Position numbers and translations under genes: made by a program. A stretch of 64,000 nt of DNA, taken from contig NZ_AXAL01000006.1 in the NCBI RefSeq assembly GCF_000472785.1, positions 62,208 through 126,207 of the forward strand, read 5' to 3'. Below the pieces are notes generated by a model. It was not told where the DNA came from, did no database searches, and saw nothing but the letters and a program-made list of their open reading frames with translations. Below, in pieces: positions 35,366 to 44,539 of this stretch. Position 1 is the first letter of the stretch; the number at the start of each line of letters is the position of its first letter. Source of the DNA: Mesorhizobium loti CJ3sym. Lineage in GTDB: Bacteria > Pseudomonadota > Alphaproteobacteria > Rhizobiales > Rhizobiaceae.

Positions 35366-36517
35366 TCACTGTACGATCAAGTCGAGATCATGGCGGGACA
35401 GCGGCTTCGGCTGGGATTCGGTGGTCAGGTAGGTGCGGCCGAGCGTCATTGCCGTCTCGGTCTCGGAATCCATGATGATCATATGGGCAAACAGCGTCAT
35501 GTTGGGCGCGATCGGTTCCGGGTTGCCCTGATAGAACATCGGCATGTCCATCCAGGACGGCGTGAAGCGGGCGCCGACCGAGTAGCCGCAGGCGTTGAGC
35601 CGGTGCTTGGTCAGGCCGTGCGCCTCCATGGTGCGGGCGTGGGCGTCGAAGACATCGCCGAAGCTATTGCCCGGCATCATCGCCTTTTCGACAGCGAGAA
35701 GGGCGGCGCGGGCGGCGTCGAACAGTTCCTGATGGCGCTTCGACACCTTGCCGGTCAGCACCGTGCGCATCATTGGCGCGTGATAGTGGTTGAAGACGCC
35801 GGCCCATTCGAGCGTCAACTGGTCGTTCTTGGTGAGCTTGCGGCGGCCGGCCTTGTAGCGGCAGAGCAGCGCGTCGACGCCGGAGCCGATGATGAACTCG
35901 TTGGCCGGATAGTCGCCGCCGCCGGCAAAGACCGCGCCCTGCATGGCAGCCAGGATCAGCGCTTCGTCGCCGCCTTGCTTGATCAGCGGCAAGGCCGCGT
36001 CCAGCGCGTCGTCGGAGAGATTGGCGGCTTTCTCGGCCTTGGCGATCTCGGCCGGGCTCTTGAACAGGCGCAGCCGGCCGACGATGCCGGACGCATCGGC
36101 GATCTGGCCGAAAGTCTGCAGCTGCTCGTCCAGCCGCCGGCCATTATAGGCGGTCAGCCCGTGCGTGTCGTATTCGACGCCGATGCGGGCGCCGAGCAGG
36201 TTGAGATCGTTGAGCAGATTGCGCAGGTCGACCGCCGGGTTGGCGCCATTGCGGTCGGTCCACAAGACGATGTTGTCGATGATCGAGGTGTGGCGGGCCT
36301 GGCGCAGGTCGGCCGAGCGGGTGAGCAGGACCATCGAACCGTCGGCCTTCACCACCAGGCACTGGAAGAAACAGAAGCCGAACGTGTCGTAGCCGGTCAG
36401 CCAGTACATGCTTTCCTGCGCGAACAGCAGGATGGCGTCGAGCTTCTTCTCGGCCATCTCGATCATCAGCCGGTCGCGCCGCGCGTCAAATTCCGATCGT
36501 TCAAAATGCAGCGCCAT
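35366..36517 (-). CDS. M24-family (creatinase/Xaa-Pro dipeptidase-like) hydrolase
   Basis: This 383-residue protein has an N-terminal creatinase domain (SEFDARRDRLMIEMAEKKLD) and a C-terminal pita-bread domain. Where metal-dependent members have two Asp ligands (D-x10-D-x-TRT), the sequence reads LTLEWAGVFNHYHAPMMRT, so the second Asp is Pro and the first is Glu. This resembles metal-independent creatinase/ectoine hydrolase types. Its start overlaps the pgeF stop by one base. The substrate is uncertain. Confidence 0.9.
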   Translation of the reverse strand: MALHFERSEFDARRDRLMIEMAEKKLDAILLFAQESMYWLTGYDTFGFCFFQCLVVKADGSMVLLTRSADLRQARHTSIIDNIVLWTDRNGANPAVDLRNLLNDLNLLGARIGVEYDTHGLTAYNGRRLDEQLQTFGQIADASGIVGRLRLFKSPAEIAKAEKAANLSDDALDAALPLIKQGGDEALILAAMQGAVFAGGGDYPANEFIIGSGVDALLCRYKAGRRKLTKNDQLTLEWAGVFNHYHAPMMRTVLTGKVSKRHQELFDAARAALLAVEKAMMPGNSFGDVFDAHARTMEAHGLTKHRLNACGYSVGARFTPSWMDMPMFYQGNPEPIAPNMTLFAHMIIMDSETETAMTLGRTYLTTESQPKPLSRHDLDLIVQ

Positions 36518-37311
36518 TATTCACTCTCCAAAACGATGGCCGAAACCTGCCGGCCGTAATCGGGCTCCTTGCGGTGCGTGGTGCGCCGGTAGGAGTAAAA
36601 CAAATCTTCCTCGGCATAGGTGCAGCGGCCGAGGCCCTCGGCGGTCACGCCGGCCCTGGCCAGCCGGTCGACCGTGTAGCTGACGAGGTCGAACATGGCA
36701 TGGCCGGCTTTGGCCGAGGGTGCGAAATAGCGGATGTTTTCAGCGTCGGCCGCGACGAAACGAGCGAGGAATTCCGGCCCGACCTCGTAATTGTCAGGGC
36801 CGATCGAGGGGCCGAGCACGGCAATTATGTTTTCGCGGCGGGCGCCCAGGCTTTCCATGGCGGCGATGGTGTTTTCCAGCACGCCCGTGAAGGCGCCTTT
36901 CCAGCCGGCGTGCGCCGCGCCAATGATGCGCGCCCCGGCATCGGCGAACAGCACCGGGCCGCAATCGGCGGTCGAGGCGCCGATGGCAATGCCCGGGCGG
37001 TCGGTGACGACGGCGTCGGCCTTGGGGCGTTCGCCGGCGAAGGCTTCCCGGGCTATGATGACGTCGGGGGAATGGATTTGCCAGGCGGTCAACAGATGGC
37101 TCGCCGGCACGCCCATCCAGGCGGCGACGCGGGCGCGGTTCTCGGCGACCAGCGTCTGGTCGTCATCCGATCCGGTGCCGATGTTGAGGCCCTGGTAGAT
37201 ACCGGTCGAGACGCCACCGGTGCGGGTGAAATAGCCGTGGCGGATGCCATGTGCCTGCGCCTTGTCCAGCAGCGGCGACCGAACGGGATCCGGTTTGGTC
37301 TGATTGAGCAT
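36517..37311 (-). CDS. pgeF: PgeF/LACC1-family copper oxidase-like purine nucleoside-processing protein
   Basis: ATG 37311 (MLNQTKPDPVRSP) gives 264 residues. Signatures are FTRTGGVSTGIYQGLNIG, a Cys/His site at STADCGPVLFAD near residue 128, and AAHAGWKGAFTGVL near 147. Members act on adenosine/inosine or remove mis-incorporated cell-wall residues. The overlap with the M24 gene indicates cotranscription. Confidence 0.92.
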   Translation of the reverse strand: MLNQTKPDPVRSPLLDKAQAHGIRHGYFTRTGGVSTGIYQGLNIGTGSDDDQTLVAENRARVAAWMGVPASHLLTAWQIHSPDVIIAREAFAGERPKADAVVTDRPGIAIGASTADCGPVLFADAGARIIGAAHAGWKGAFTGVLENTIAAMESLGARRENIIAVLGPSIGPDNYEVGPEFLARFVAADAENIRYFAPSAKAGHAMFDLVSYTVDRLARAGVTAEGLGRCTYAEEDLFYSYRRTTHRKEPDYGRQVSAIVLESE

Positions 37312-37346
37312 GCGGGCGTTGTTGTCCGTGTGGGCGGTTTCGTCAA

Positions 37347-37378
37347 GAAAAAGCGGCCGGCGGTCGGGCCGCTCTTTT
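37347..37378 (-). terminator. Terminator between midA and pgeF
   Basis: AGCGGCC (37352-37358) and GGCCGCT (37367-37373) form a stem flanked by AAAAA on the left and CTTTT on the right, so it can act in both directions; on the - strand it follows midA with a T5 tail. Confidence 0.75.
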
Positions 37379-37414
37379 ATCGGACGGGAGATTGGGAGGG
37401 GCAGCGGTGAAAAG

Positions 37415-38503
37415 TCAATCCGCCGTGGCAAAAGGACGGATGGTCACACCGCGCGGCACGGCGGCAAGCACCTTGAACAGTTCGCCCATCGCTTGGGGGG
37501 CGGCGAGGCGTTCGACGGCATCGGCGATCGTGTCGCGAGCCGCCTGGCCGGCATCGGCGCCAAGCCGCCCGGCGCGCTCGAGAATGCCCATGCCGAGCAG
37601 GAAATTACCCTGCGTCGACAGATGGGCATCGAGGCCCTGCGCGCGCACGATCGCGGCAAGGGCAGCGAAATCGACATGCGAGGTGAGGTCGGCTTCGCCG
37701 GGATTGGCCAGGACATCTTCGTGATTGTGCCGGCGCAAGGCCTGCAGCGTGTCGCCAACACCCGGCTGCAGATAGCCATAGTCGAGGAACAGCCCGGCGC
37801 CACTGTTGCGGACTATCCGCTCGGCGATAGCCGCCATCAGCGCGGCGCGGGCCGGCGCGACCTCGACGATCGCGCCTTGCGGCGCTTCAGCCGCGCCGAC
37901 AGGCAGCAGCGTCGGGTCGACCGAGCCGGCGCCGGCGAAGAAGCAAAGGGCGTCCTGGTCGTCCAGCCCGACCATGCGCTCGCGCCAGCCGGCGTCGGCG
38001 CGGACGTATTGGCGGATCGGCACAGCGTCGAACAGTTCGTTGCCGACGATCAGCAGCGGCTGATGAGGCAAGGTCTCGATGGTCTCGTGCCAGCCAATCG
38101 CCAGGGGTGTCGCGCCAAGCGTCTGTTTCTGGATCTCGGTCAGGCGTGGGCTGGTCTCGATCAGGGCGTAGGCAGCACCGTTGGCCAGCGCCGGATCGAG
38201 CCGCGACAGGGTGCGCAGCATATCCTTCATCAGCGTGCCGCGGCCGGGGCCGATCTCGGCGATGGTGACCGGCATCGGCCGGCCGATCGCTGCCCAGGCC
38301 TCGTAAAGCCAGACGGCGACGAGTTCGCCAAACATCTGGCTGATCTCCGGCGCGGTGATGAAGTCGCCGGCAGCGCCGAACGGCTCGCGCGTCGTGTAGT
38401 AGCCGTCCGCCGGGTCGAACAGGCAGAGCGCCATGTATTCGTTGACGGGAAGGGGACCCAGCGCCTCGATCAGGTCGACGATGCGGGTCCTCAGCCGCGT
38501 CAT
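37415..38503 (-). CDS. MidA/NDUFAF7-family SAM-dependent methyltransferase
   Basis: This 362-residue protein shows the family hallmarks [22 protein letters not shown] near residue 35, the SAM-binding [16 protein letters not shown] near 82, and [11 protein letters not shown] near 155. The mitochondrial homologue methylates an arginine of complex I. Its start overlaps the lgt stop by 4 nt (ATGA). Confidence 0.93.
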   Translation of the reverse strand: MTRLRTRIVDLIEALGPLPVNEYMALCLFDPADGYYTTREPFGAAGDFITAPEISQMFGELVAVWLYEAWAAIGRPMPVTIAEIGPGRGTLMKDMLRTLSRLDPALANGAAYALIETSPRLTEIQKQTLGATPLAIGWHETIETLPHQPLLIVGNELFDAVPIRQYVRADAGWRERMVGLDDQDALCFFAGAGSVDPTLLPVGAAEAPQGAIVEVAPARAALMAAIAERIVRNSGAGLFLDYGYLQPGVGDTLQALRRHNHEDVLANPGEADLTSHVDFAALAAIVRAQGLDAHLSTQGNFLLGMGILERAGRLGADAGQAARDTIADAVERLAAPQAMGELFKVLAAVPRGVTIRPFATAD

Positions 38504-39360
38504 GTCGCCTGTGGCTGGGGTTGCGGCACCGGCTTGGCTGTCGCCATCGCCCAGATGCCGGCCAGCACCATCGGCGTCGACAGGATCATGCCCATGGTCA
38601 GCCAGTTGGTGCCGAGGAGGTAGCCGAGCTGCTGGTCGGGTTCGCGGAAGAACTCGACGAAGATGCGCGACAGGCCGTAGCCGCAGATGAAGGCGCCGCC
38701 GACGAAGCGCGGCGTTTTCAGCTTGAGGCGCGAATGGGTGAGGATGCGCAGCACGAGGAACAGCACGATGCCTTCGAGGAAGGCTTCGTAAAGTTGGCTG
38801 GGATGGCGGGTGAACGGTCCGCCATTGGGGAACTCAATTCCCCAGGGCATATCGGTCGGCCGGCCCCACAGCTCGGAATTGATGAAGTTGGCGACGCGCA
38901 CCAGGCCGAGCCCGACCGGCACGCCGGCGGCCACGACATCGAACAACGACCAGGTGCGGATGCCGCGTTTGATCGAAAACAGTGTCATGGCCAGGATGAC
39001 GCCGAGCAGGCCGCCATGGAACGACATGCCGCCTTGCCAGACGGCGAAGATGTCGAGCGGGTGGGCGATGTAACGCGCCAGGTCGTAGAACAGGATGTAG
39101 CCGGTGCGGCCGCCCAGCACGACGCCGATCGCCGCCCAGACGATGAAATCGTCGAGGTCCTCAGGCTTCATCGGCAGGATGCCGTCGGGCCACCGTTTTG
39201 GATTGGCGGCAAGCCGCTTGGCATACCACCAGGCAAACAGGATGCCGACGATATAGCCGATGCCATACCAGTGCACCGCCAGCGGCCCGATCTGGATCAG
39301 GATCGGGTTGATCTGGGGAAAGGGCAGCGAGGCCAGCGGCAGCAGGAAATATTCGTTCAA
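38500..39360 (-). CDS. lgt: Prolipoprotein diacylglyceryl transferase
   Basis: The 286-residue, seven-helix inner-membrane protein carries the Lgt signature [20 protein letters not shown] near residue 155 and the [18 protein letters not shown] and MSFHGGLLG segments. It attaches diacylglycerol to the lipobox Cys of preprolipoproteins. It is coupled to midA. Confidence 0.97.
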   Translation of the reverse strand: MNEYFLLPLASLPFPQINPILIQIGPLAVHWYGIGYIVGILFAWWYAKRLAANPKRWPDGILPMKPEDLDDFIVWAAIGVVLGGRTGYILFYDLARYIAHPLDIFAVWQGGMSFHGGLLGVILAMTLFSIKRGIRTWSLFDVVAAGVPVGLGLVRVANFINSELWGRPTDMPWGIEFPNGGPFTRHPSQLYEAFLEGIVLFLVLRILTHSRLKLKTPRFVGGAFICGYGLSRIFVEFFREPDQQLGYLLGTNWLTMGMILSTPMVLAGIWAMATAKPVPQPQPQAT

Positions 39361-39495
39361 CGGGGAGCTCTCGGTTGCGGTGGCGTTCGGGCGCGGACCA
39401 TGCGGCAGGGTTTTGGCAGGGTCAAGGCAAGGTGGTGGCCGTCAAGTGTCGCGACGGATCACCTTTTGCAAGCCATCGCGCCGTGGGTGGTGAGC

Positions 39496-39729
39496 TCAAC
39501 CCTTGGCGGTCAACAGCTGCCGCAACGCGTCGTTGATCCTGTCCTGCCAGCCTGGGCCATCTTCCTGGAAATGGTCGAGCACCGCCCGATCGATCCGGAT
39601 CGAGACAAGCTCGCGGACATTCGGCGCGGTCGAAGGTTCGCGAATTGGCGCTGCCGGTTTCTTGACCGGCTTGAAGGCCGCTTCGGCGGCTGCCATCGGA
39701 TTTGTCGGTCGGCGCGGGGGCGTTGCCAT
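39496..39729 (-). CDS. BrnA-like ribbon-helix-helix protein without an adjacent toxin
   Basis: This 77-residue protein has a proline/alanine-rich N-terminus and the BrnA-type core VSIRIDRAVLDHFQEDGPGW then QDRINDALRQLL. BrnA antitoxins normally follow brnT; none is present on either side, so this may be an orphan repressor or a remnant. Confidence 0.8.
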   Translation of the reverse strand: MATPPRRPTNPMAAAEAAFKPVKKPAAPIREPSTAPNVRELVSIRIDRAVLDHFQEDGPGWQDRINDALRQLLTAKG

Positions 39730-39846
39730 TGGTTGATCCTCTGGAGGTGACTATGCTTGGAGCATGTCGCGATGAAAACGCCACAATAGGCGACGTGGCG
39801 CTATCCCGTATAGAAGCAGACGCGAAAGTTCAGCAGTCATGGGGGC

Positions 39847-40008
39847 CTACTTAGGCGATTTCACCGCCAATGCCTTGTACTTGGCTTCCAGCCGGCCAAA
39901 CACATCTTCGGCTGGTTTGACCCGCCCTGCGTCGGCATCGCTGATGCCTTGGGCAAGCGCCGCGTCGACTGCGGCAAGGCGCCGGTCCAAATCCGTGTTG
40001 ATAGCCAC
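39847..40008 (-). CDS. Very small ParD/RHH-type antitoxin-like protein (53 aa)
   Basis: GTG 40008, with GGGAG upstream, reads MAINTDLDRRLAAVDAALAQ and contains ISDADAGRVKPAEDVFGRLE then AKYKALA, the C-terminal pattern of ParD-like antitoxins. The N-terminal DNA-binding strand is missing, and no ParE gene is adjacent. It is probably a reduced orphan. Confidence 0.7.
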   Translation of the reverse strand: MAINTDLDRRLAAVDAALAQGISDADAGRVKPAEDVFGRLEAKYKALAVKSPK

Positions 40009-40164
40009 AGGAGACTCCCGTCGAACTGTTCTTGATCTGATGGTACCAGCTATTGGGCTGTCAGTTCAGGCAAATCGCTTCGACTTGATGCCGCACCAGC
40101 CCTCAACGTTCTTGCATTCGGCGCCCAGCGCCATTACGTCATTTCGAGCAAGCGAGGATTTGCC

Positions 40165-40467
40165 ATGTCGACCGGACCGAACCGCATTCTCGATGAATTC
40201 GCCAAGCTGATGACCGATGCCGCCGGTGCCGCACAGGGCGTGCGCCGTGAGGTGGAGACCGCTGTCAAGGGCCAGGCGGAGCGCATCCTCAATTCGATGG
40301 ATGTGGTGCAGCGCGAGGAATTCGAGGCCGCGCGTGAGATGGCCGCCAAGGCCCGCGACGAGAACAGCAAGCTTGCCGCCCGCATCGAGGCACTAGAAGC
40401 CAAGCTCGCCGAACTCACCGGTGATGCCGCACCGGCGGCGGCGGCGAAGCCCCGCGCAAAAAAATAA
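40165..40467 (+). CDS. ubiK: Ubiquinone-biosynthesis accessory factor UbiK (BMFP/YqiC family)
   Basis: This 100-residue protein is mostly one long helix: NRILDEFAKLMTDAAGAAQG, then a coiled coil with VQREEFEAAREMAAKARDEN and leucine heptads, and a lysine-rich tail. It matches the YqiC/UbiK family, trimeric membrane-associated factors of ubiquinone synthesis. Start ATG 40165. Confidence 0.9.
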   Translation: MSTGPNRILDEFAKLMTDAAGAAQGVRREVETAVKGQAERILNSMDVVQREEFEAAREMAAKARDENSKLAARIEALEAKLAELTGDAAPAAAAKPRAKK

Positions 40468-40805
40468 TCGTTAAACTTTTCCACATAGTGCGAGCCTGAA
40501 AATCGCTTTGCCGTGAATCGCTTAACGGCATTGCATGAATCTTTGTGACAGCGCCTTTCCACATGCGAATGACGCAGTGCGAAAAATTGGGCTGTTCACG
40601 CGACTCCCGATCAATAGACTGAATTTGTTGCATGATTCGGAGCAGGGTCATGTAGCCGGGCGGTGGGGTCCGGTCTGGGGTCTTTGCGTCGAGAAGTAGT
40701 CTTTAGCGCGAAGAAAGTCCTGGCCGTCCGAGTTCTAGGTCAGATTGTTCGTCGTGTGTGCCCCGCGGAGCGTGAGGCGCTCCCCCTGAACACAGGAAGC
40801 ATTCC
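40468..40805. other. 338-bp intergenic region with four GANTC sites, upstream of ybjN-like gene
   Basis: No gene seen. GANTC, the CcrM methylation site, occurs at 40515-40519, 40537-40541, 40602-40606 and 40634-40638. TTAAC-type half sites occur near 40473 and 40521. A hairpin GGAGCG/CGCTCC lies at 40767-40783 before the next start. The layout suggests a regulated promoter. Confidence 0.45.
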
Positions 40806-41306
40806 ATGGAACTTCTCGAACTCGAATACTCCCGCGAAATCCATCCGGTGGATGTTATCGAGCAGGTGGCCCACAACAATGACTGGTCCTTCGAACGGGC
40901 CGGCGATGACGAAATCTCGATCTCGGTTGCCGGCAGCTGGACCGATTATCATGTCTCCTTCTCCTGGATGGAGGATTTCGAGGCGCTGCATCTGGCCTGT
41001 GCCTTCGACATCAAGGTGCCGGAGACCCGCGCGCTGGAAGTGATGCGGCTGTTGTCGCTGATCAACGAACAGATGCTGTTTGGCCATTTCGACCTCTGGG
41101 AGCAGGAGGGCGCGATCATGTTCCGCCAGTCGCTGCTGCTGGCCGGCGGGGTCGAACCCTCGAGCCAGCAGGTCGAGGTGCTGTTGTCCTCGGCGCTCGA
41201 AGCTTGCGAATGCTATTTCCAGGCGTTCCAGTTCGTCGTCTGGTCGGGAACCTCGGCCAAGGACGCGCTGGCTGGCGTGCTGTTCGAGACCTACGGCAAC
41301 GCCTGA
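40806..41306 (+). CDS. YbjN-domain protein
   Basis: This 166-residue protein begins MELLELEYSREIHPVDVIEQ and has the YbjN/secretion-chaperone-like fold pattern (SVAGSWTDYHVSFSWMEDFE, MRLLSLINEQMLFGHFDLWE). It is cytoplasmic. In enterobacteria YbjN is a sensory protein affecting motility and stress. Here it has a long upstream region and is followed by a CsaA-like gene. Confidence 0.9.
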   Translation: MELLELEYSREIHPVDVIEQVAHNNDWSFERAGDDEISISVAGSWTDYHVSFSWMEDFEALHLACAFDIKVPETRALEVMRLLSLINEQMLFGHFDLWEQEGAIMFRQSLLLAGGVEPSSQQVEVLLSSALEACECYFQAFQFVVWSGTSAKDALAGVLFETYGNA

Positions 41307-41323
41307 GCCAGCAAGGCAGAGAC

Positions 41324-41683
41324 ATGAGTTCGAGCAGCGAGCGCAAGCCCGAGATCAGTTTTGCCGATTTCGATCGTGTCGACATCCGCGCCGGCACGAT
41401 CGTCGAGGCCGAACCATTCCCGGAAGCGCGCAAGCCGGCCTTCAAGCTGAAGATCGATTTCGGGTCTGACATCGGGGTGAAGAAATCGTCGGCGCAGATC
41501 ACCAAATATTATACGCCCGAGACGCTGATCGGCCGGCAGGTGTTCGCGGTGGTCAATTTCCCGCCGCGCCAGATCGGGCCGTTCATGTCGGAAGTGCTGA
41601 CGCTGGGCTTTCCCGACGAGGAGGGCGCCGTGGTGCTGGGCGCGATAGAGCGCAAGGTGCCGGACGGCGGCAGGTTGTTTTAG
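41324..41683 (+). CDS. csaA: CsaA-like tRNA-binding-domain chaperone
   Basis: ATG 41324 gives 119 residues. The OB-fold tRNA-binding domain is clear: DFDRVDIRAGTIVEAEPFPE, KIDFGSDIGVKKSSAQITKY, VVNFPPRQIGPFMSEVLTLG. CsaA is a dimeric export-related chaperone that can bind tRNA. It is 17 nt after the YbjN gene. Confidence 0.92.
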   Translation: MSSSSERKPEISFADFDRVDIRAGTIVEAEPFPEARKPAFKLKIDFGSDIGVKKSSAQITKYYTPETLIGRQVFAVVNFPPRQIGPFMSEVLTLGFPDEEGAVVLGAIERKVPDGGRLF

Positions 41684-41745
41684 CCTTCGTCATCCTCGGG
41701 TCTGCGCGCCGGCTTCGCCGACGCTCCGCCCGTGGATGACGAAGG
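41684..41745. repeat. Palindromic intergenic element, family C
   Basis: Perfect 12-bp arms CCTTCGTCATCC (41684-41695) and GGATGACGAAGG (41734-41745) enclose 38 bp with GCGCGCC and GCCGGCTTCGCC. It abuts the csaA stop and looks like another rhizobial mosaic element; no second copy was seen in this window. Confidence 0.75.
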
Positions 41746-41775
41746 AGGGAGGCTCGCCATCCTGCGCGCCAGGCC

Positions 41776-42798
41776 TTAGGCAGCCAGCTTCCGCGTCCTG
41801 CCGAGCGCTTCCTCGACACAGTCAAGAAACATCTCCGCACAAGCCTTCCAGCTGTAGCGCATGGCGCGTTCGCGGGCCTCGGCGCGGTCGACCTTGAGGG
41901 CGGCAAGCGAGGCCTCGCGCAAGTCGGTCGAGACCGCGCCGCCAATGCCGTCGCCGACAATGTCGATCGGCCCGGTCACCGGATAGGCGGCGACCGGCGT
42001 GCCGCTGGCCAGCGCTTCGATGATGACGTTGCCGAACGTGTCGGTGCGGCTGGGAAAGACGAAGACGTCGGCCGAGGCATAGATCTCGGCCAGTTCGTCA
42101 TTGGGACGGTGGCCGAGGAAATGCGCCTTCGGGTACTTTGCCTTCAGCCTGGCAAGCTCCGGTCCCTCGCCGACGATTACCTTGCTGCCGGGCAGGTCGA
42201 GGTTGAGGAAGGCAGAGAGGTTCTTTTCGATGGCGACGCGGCCGACGCAGAGGAAGACCGGGCCGGGGAAGCCGAGGTCCTTGCGCTTGTCGGGACGGAA
42301 ATGCTCGGTGTCGACACCACGCGTCCACGGCCGCAGCTTGTTGAAGCCGCGTGCTGAAAGATCATCGGCGAGCGACTGGGTGGCGACCAGCGTGCCCTGG
42401 CCGGAATTGTGGAAATCGCGCAGCCAGCGATAGGCCCAGCTCTCCGGCACCGGCAGGCGGGCGCTCAGATATTCGGGAAAGCGCGTGTGATAGCTGGTGG
42501 TGAACGGCCGGCCGGCATTGCGGCAATAGCGCCGCGCCATGATGCCGAGCGGACCCTCGGTGACGATGTGGATGTGGTCGGCCTTGTAGGCATCGATCAG
42601 CCGCGCGACATGGCCGGGCGTGGTCAGCGCCAGCCTGATGTCGGGGTAGGTCGGCAGGGGCAGCGTGCGAAAGATGTTCGGAGTCAGGAAATCCACCGCA
42701 ACGTCGAAGGATTTCAGTGTCTCGGTGAGCCGCTCCAGCGTGTGGACGACGCCGTTGACTTGCGGGCGCCAGGCGTCGGTGACCATCACTATGCGCAT
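41776..42798 (-). CDS. Glycosyltransferase family 4
   Basis: ATG 42798 (MRIVMVTDAWRPQVNGVVHT) gives 340 residues in the GT-B fold. The donor-binding half has VFLCVGRVAIEKNLSAFL near 195 and the EX7E-like FPSRTDTFGNVIIEALASGT near 265. It resembles MgtA-type mannosyl/glucosyl transferases acting on lipids or polysaccharide. Its partners are not adjacent. Confidence 0.92.
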   Translation of the reverse strand: MRIVMVTDAWRPQVNGVVHTLERLTETLKSFDVAVDFLTPNIFRTLPLPTYPDIRLALTTPGHVARLIDAYKADHIHIVTEGPLGIMARRYCRNAGRPFTTSYHTRFPEYLSARLPVPESWAYRWLRDFHNSGQGTLVATQSLADDLSARGFNKLRPWTRGVDTEHFRPDKRKDLGFPGPVFLCVGRVAIEKNLSAFLNLDLPGSKVIVGEGPELARLKAKYPKAHFLGHRPNDELAEIYASADVFVFPSRTDTFGNVIIEALASGTPVAAYPVTGPIDIVGDGIGGAVSTDLREASLAALKVDRAEARERAMRYSWKACAEMFLDCVEEALGRTRKLAA

Positions 42799-43006
42799 GG
42801 CGGCCCTTTGCTGGAAAGGTCGACGGTTGCCTTGAAACGATGCCGGAACGGCGACCAGCCTGCTGCCCTCGCTTCGCTCCAACGCACCCGGGTGGGCACG
42901 GGGTCGAAGTGAGGCGGCAAGGACGAATCAACTGTGGTCGCGCGCTTCATGCGCGCTCTTGACCATGGTTTCATGACGGGCGGATGAAGCCCGTCTTTCT
43001 GCCGAT

Positions 43007-44422
43007 TTATGCCGGAACCTTGATGACGGCGCGCAGGCCGCCGAGCGGGCCGTCGTCGAGGCTGATGTCGCCGCCATGGCTGCGGGCGATGTCGCGGGCA
43101 ATTGAGAGGCCGAGGCCGGTGCCGCTGGCGTCGAGGTTGCGGGCCTCGTCGAGCCGCACGAAAGGTTTGAACACGTCCTCGCGCCTGTCGACCGGAATGC
43201 CTGGACCATCGTCGTCGACGGTGACCACGAGCGAGCCGCGGCCGTGATTGGCGCTGACCTCCACCGTCTTGGCATAGCGGAAGGCGTTGCCGATGACGTT
43301 GGACAACAACCGCGCGAACGCGACCGGCCTGACATGCACGGTCGGATCGCCGGAAAGCGTCGTCGACAGCTTGCATTTGCGCAAGGCAGCTTCTTCGCCG
43401 AGCTTTTGGAAATAGGCTTCGAGATCGAAACGCCCCGGGTCCTCCGAGGCTTCGCCGCGGGCAAAGGCGAGATAGCCTTCCAGCATCGACTGCATGTCAT
43501 CGATGTCCTGGTTGAGTGCGGCCTTGGTCTCGGTCTTGCCGCCGGCCAGCGCCAGCTGCAGCTTGAAACGGGTGAGGATGGTTCTCAGATCATGGCTGAC
43601 GCCGGTCAGCATGGCGGTGCGCTGGTCGATCTGGCGCTCGATACGCTCGCGCATCTGGATGAAGGCGAAGCCGGCGCGGCGGACTTCCTCGGCGCCGCGC
43701 GGGCGAAAATCGCGCGGCATCGGCCTTCCTTTGCCGAAGCTTTCGGCAGCCTCGGCAAGCGTCAGGATCGGCCGGATCTGGTTGCGCAGGAAGGGGATGG
43801 CGATCATCAGCAGCACCAGCGAGGTGCCGACCATCCAGATCAGGAAGATGTGGGTGTTCGAGGCATAGGCCTGGCTGCGGCGCACGAAGACGCGCAGCAC
43901 CTTGTTCTCAAGCTGGACGCGCACTTCGACGATGTTGGAATTGCCGACCGTGTCGATCCAGAACGGGCGGTTGATCTGGCGGGTGATCTCGGCCGAGAGA
44001 ACATCGTCGAGGATCGAGAAGAACGGTTTTGGACCGGGCGGCGGCAAAGGATCCGGCGGCAGCAGATCGACCTTCAGCTGCATCCGGTCCTGCGCGATGC
44101 GGATGATGTTGGCGTAATCGGCGTCGTGCGGGTAGGTCTCGATCAGATCGATGATGGCGGCGATGTCGCGAACGGTGGCCTGCGACAGGCGCTGCGTCAC
44201 CGTTGCCCAATGGCGCTCCATGAAGACGAAGGCGACGACCGATTGCAAAAGGATCATCGGCGCGATGACGATGATCAGCGAGCGCGCATAGAGGCGCTTG
44301 GGCATGTAAAGCGAAACGAGGCGCCAGAACCGGTTCCAGATACGCGGCACCGCCTTGAGCGTTCGCGTGGCGCGTGCACTCAAGCCGTCAGGTCCCGGCC
44401 CTTCCAGTTCCGTCGTCGCCAT
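43007..44422 (-). CDS. Sensor histidine kinase, EnvZ-like
   Basis: This 471-residue protein has two membrane helices (about 47-68 and 195-215) flanking a periplasmic domain, then HAMP, a HisKA box (MLTGVSHDLRTILTRFKLQL, His about 279) and an HATPase domain with NVIGNAFRYA, DDDGPGIP and GTGLGLSIA. The usual Pro after SHDLRT is Ile. No response regulator lies next to it, so it is an orphan or works with a distant partner. Confidence 0.93.
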   Translation of the reverse strand: MATTELEGPGPDGLSARATRTLKAVPRIWNRFWRLVSLYMPKRLYARSLIIVIAPMILLQSVVAFVFMERHWATVTQRLSQATVRDIAAIIDLIETYPHDADYANIIRIAQDRMQLKVDLLPPDPLPPPGPKPFFSILDDVLSAEITRQINRPFWIDTVGNSNIVEVRVQLENKVLRVFVRRSQAYASNTHIFLIWMVGTSLVLLMIAIPFLRNQIRPILTLAEAAESFGKGRPMPRDFRPRGAEEVRRAGFAFIQMRERIERQIDQRTAMLTGVSHDLRTILTRFKLQLALAGGKTETKAALNQDIDDMQSMLEGYLAFARGEASEDPGRFDLEAYFQKLGEEAALRKCKLSTTLSGDPTVHVRPVAFARLLSNVIGNAFRYAKTVEVSANHGRGSLVVTVDDDGPGIPVDRREDVFKPFVRLDEARNLDASGTGLGLSIARDIARSHGGDISLDDGPLGGLRAVIKVPA

Positions 44423-44464
44423 TGGCTCATTTCATTTCGTCGGCGGCACTAGCGGCACTAGATG

Positions 44465-44535
44465 GAGCATGATCTCTGTACAAACGAAAGCCGTTTGTCC
44501 GCGAAAACCGGTTCCCACTTTTCGGGATCATGCTC
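44465..44535. repeat. Dispersed palindromic repeat, family B, copy 2
   Basis: This 71-bp copy has GAGCATGATC/GATCATGCTC ends and shares a 3' half (AAAACCGGTTCCCACTTTTC) with copy 1 at 11489-11559. It lies upstream of the histidine kinase. Confidence 0.9.
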
Positions 44536-44539
44536 TAGC

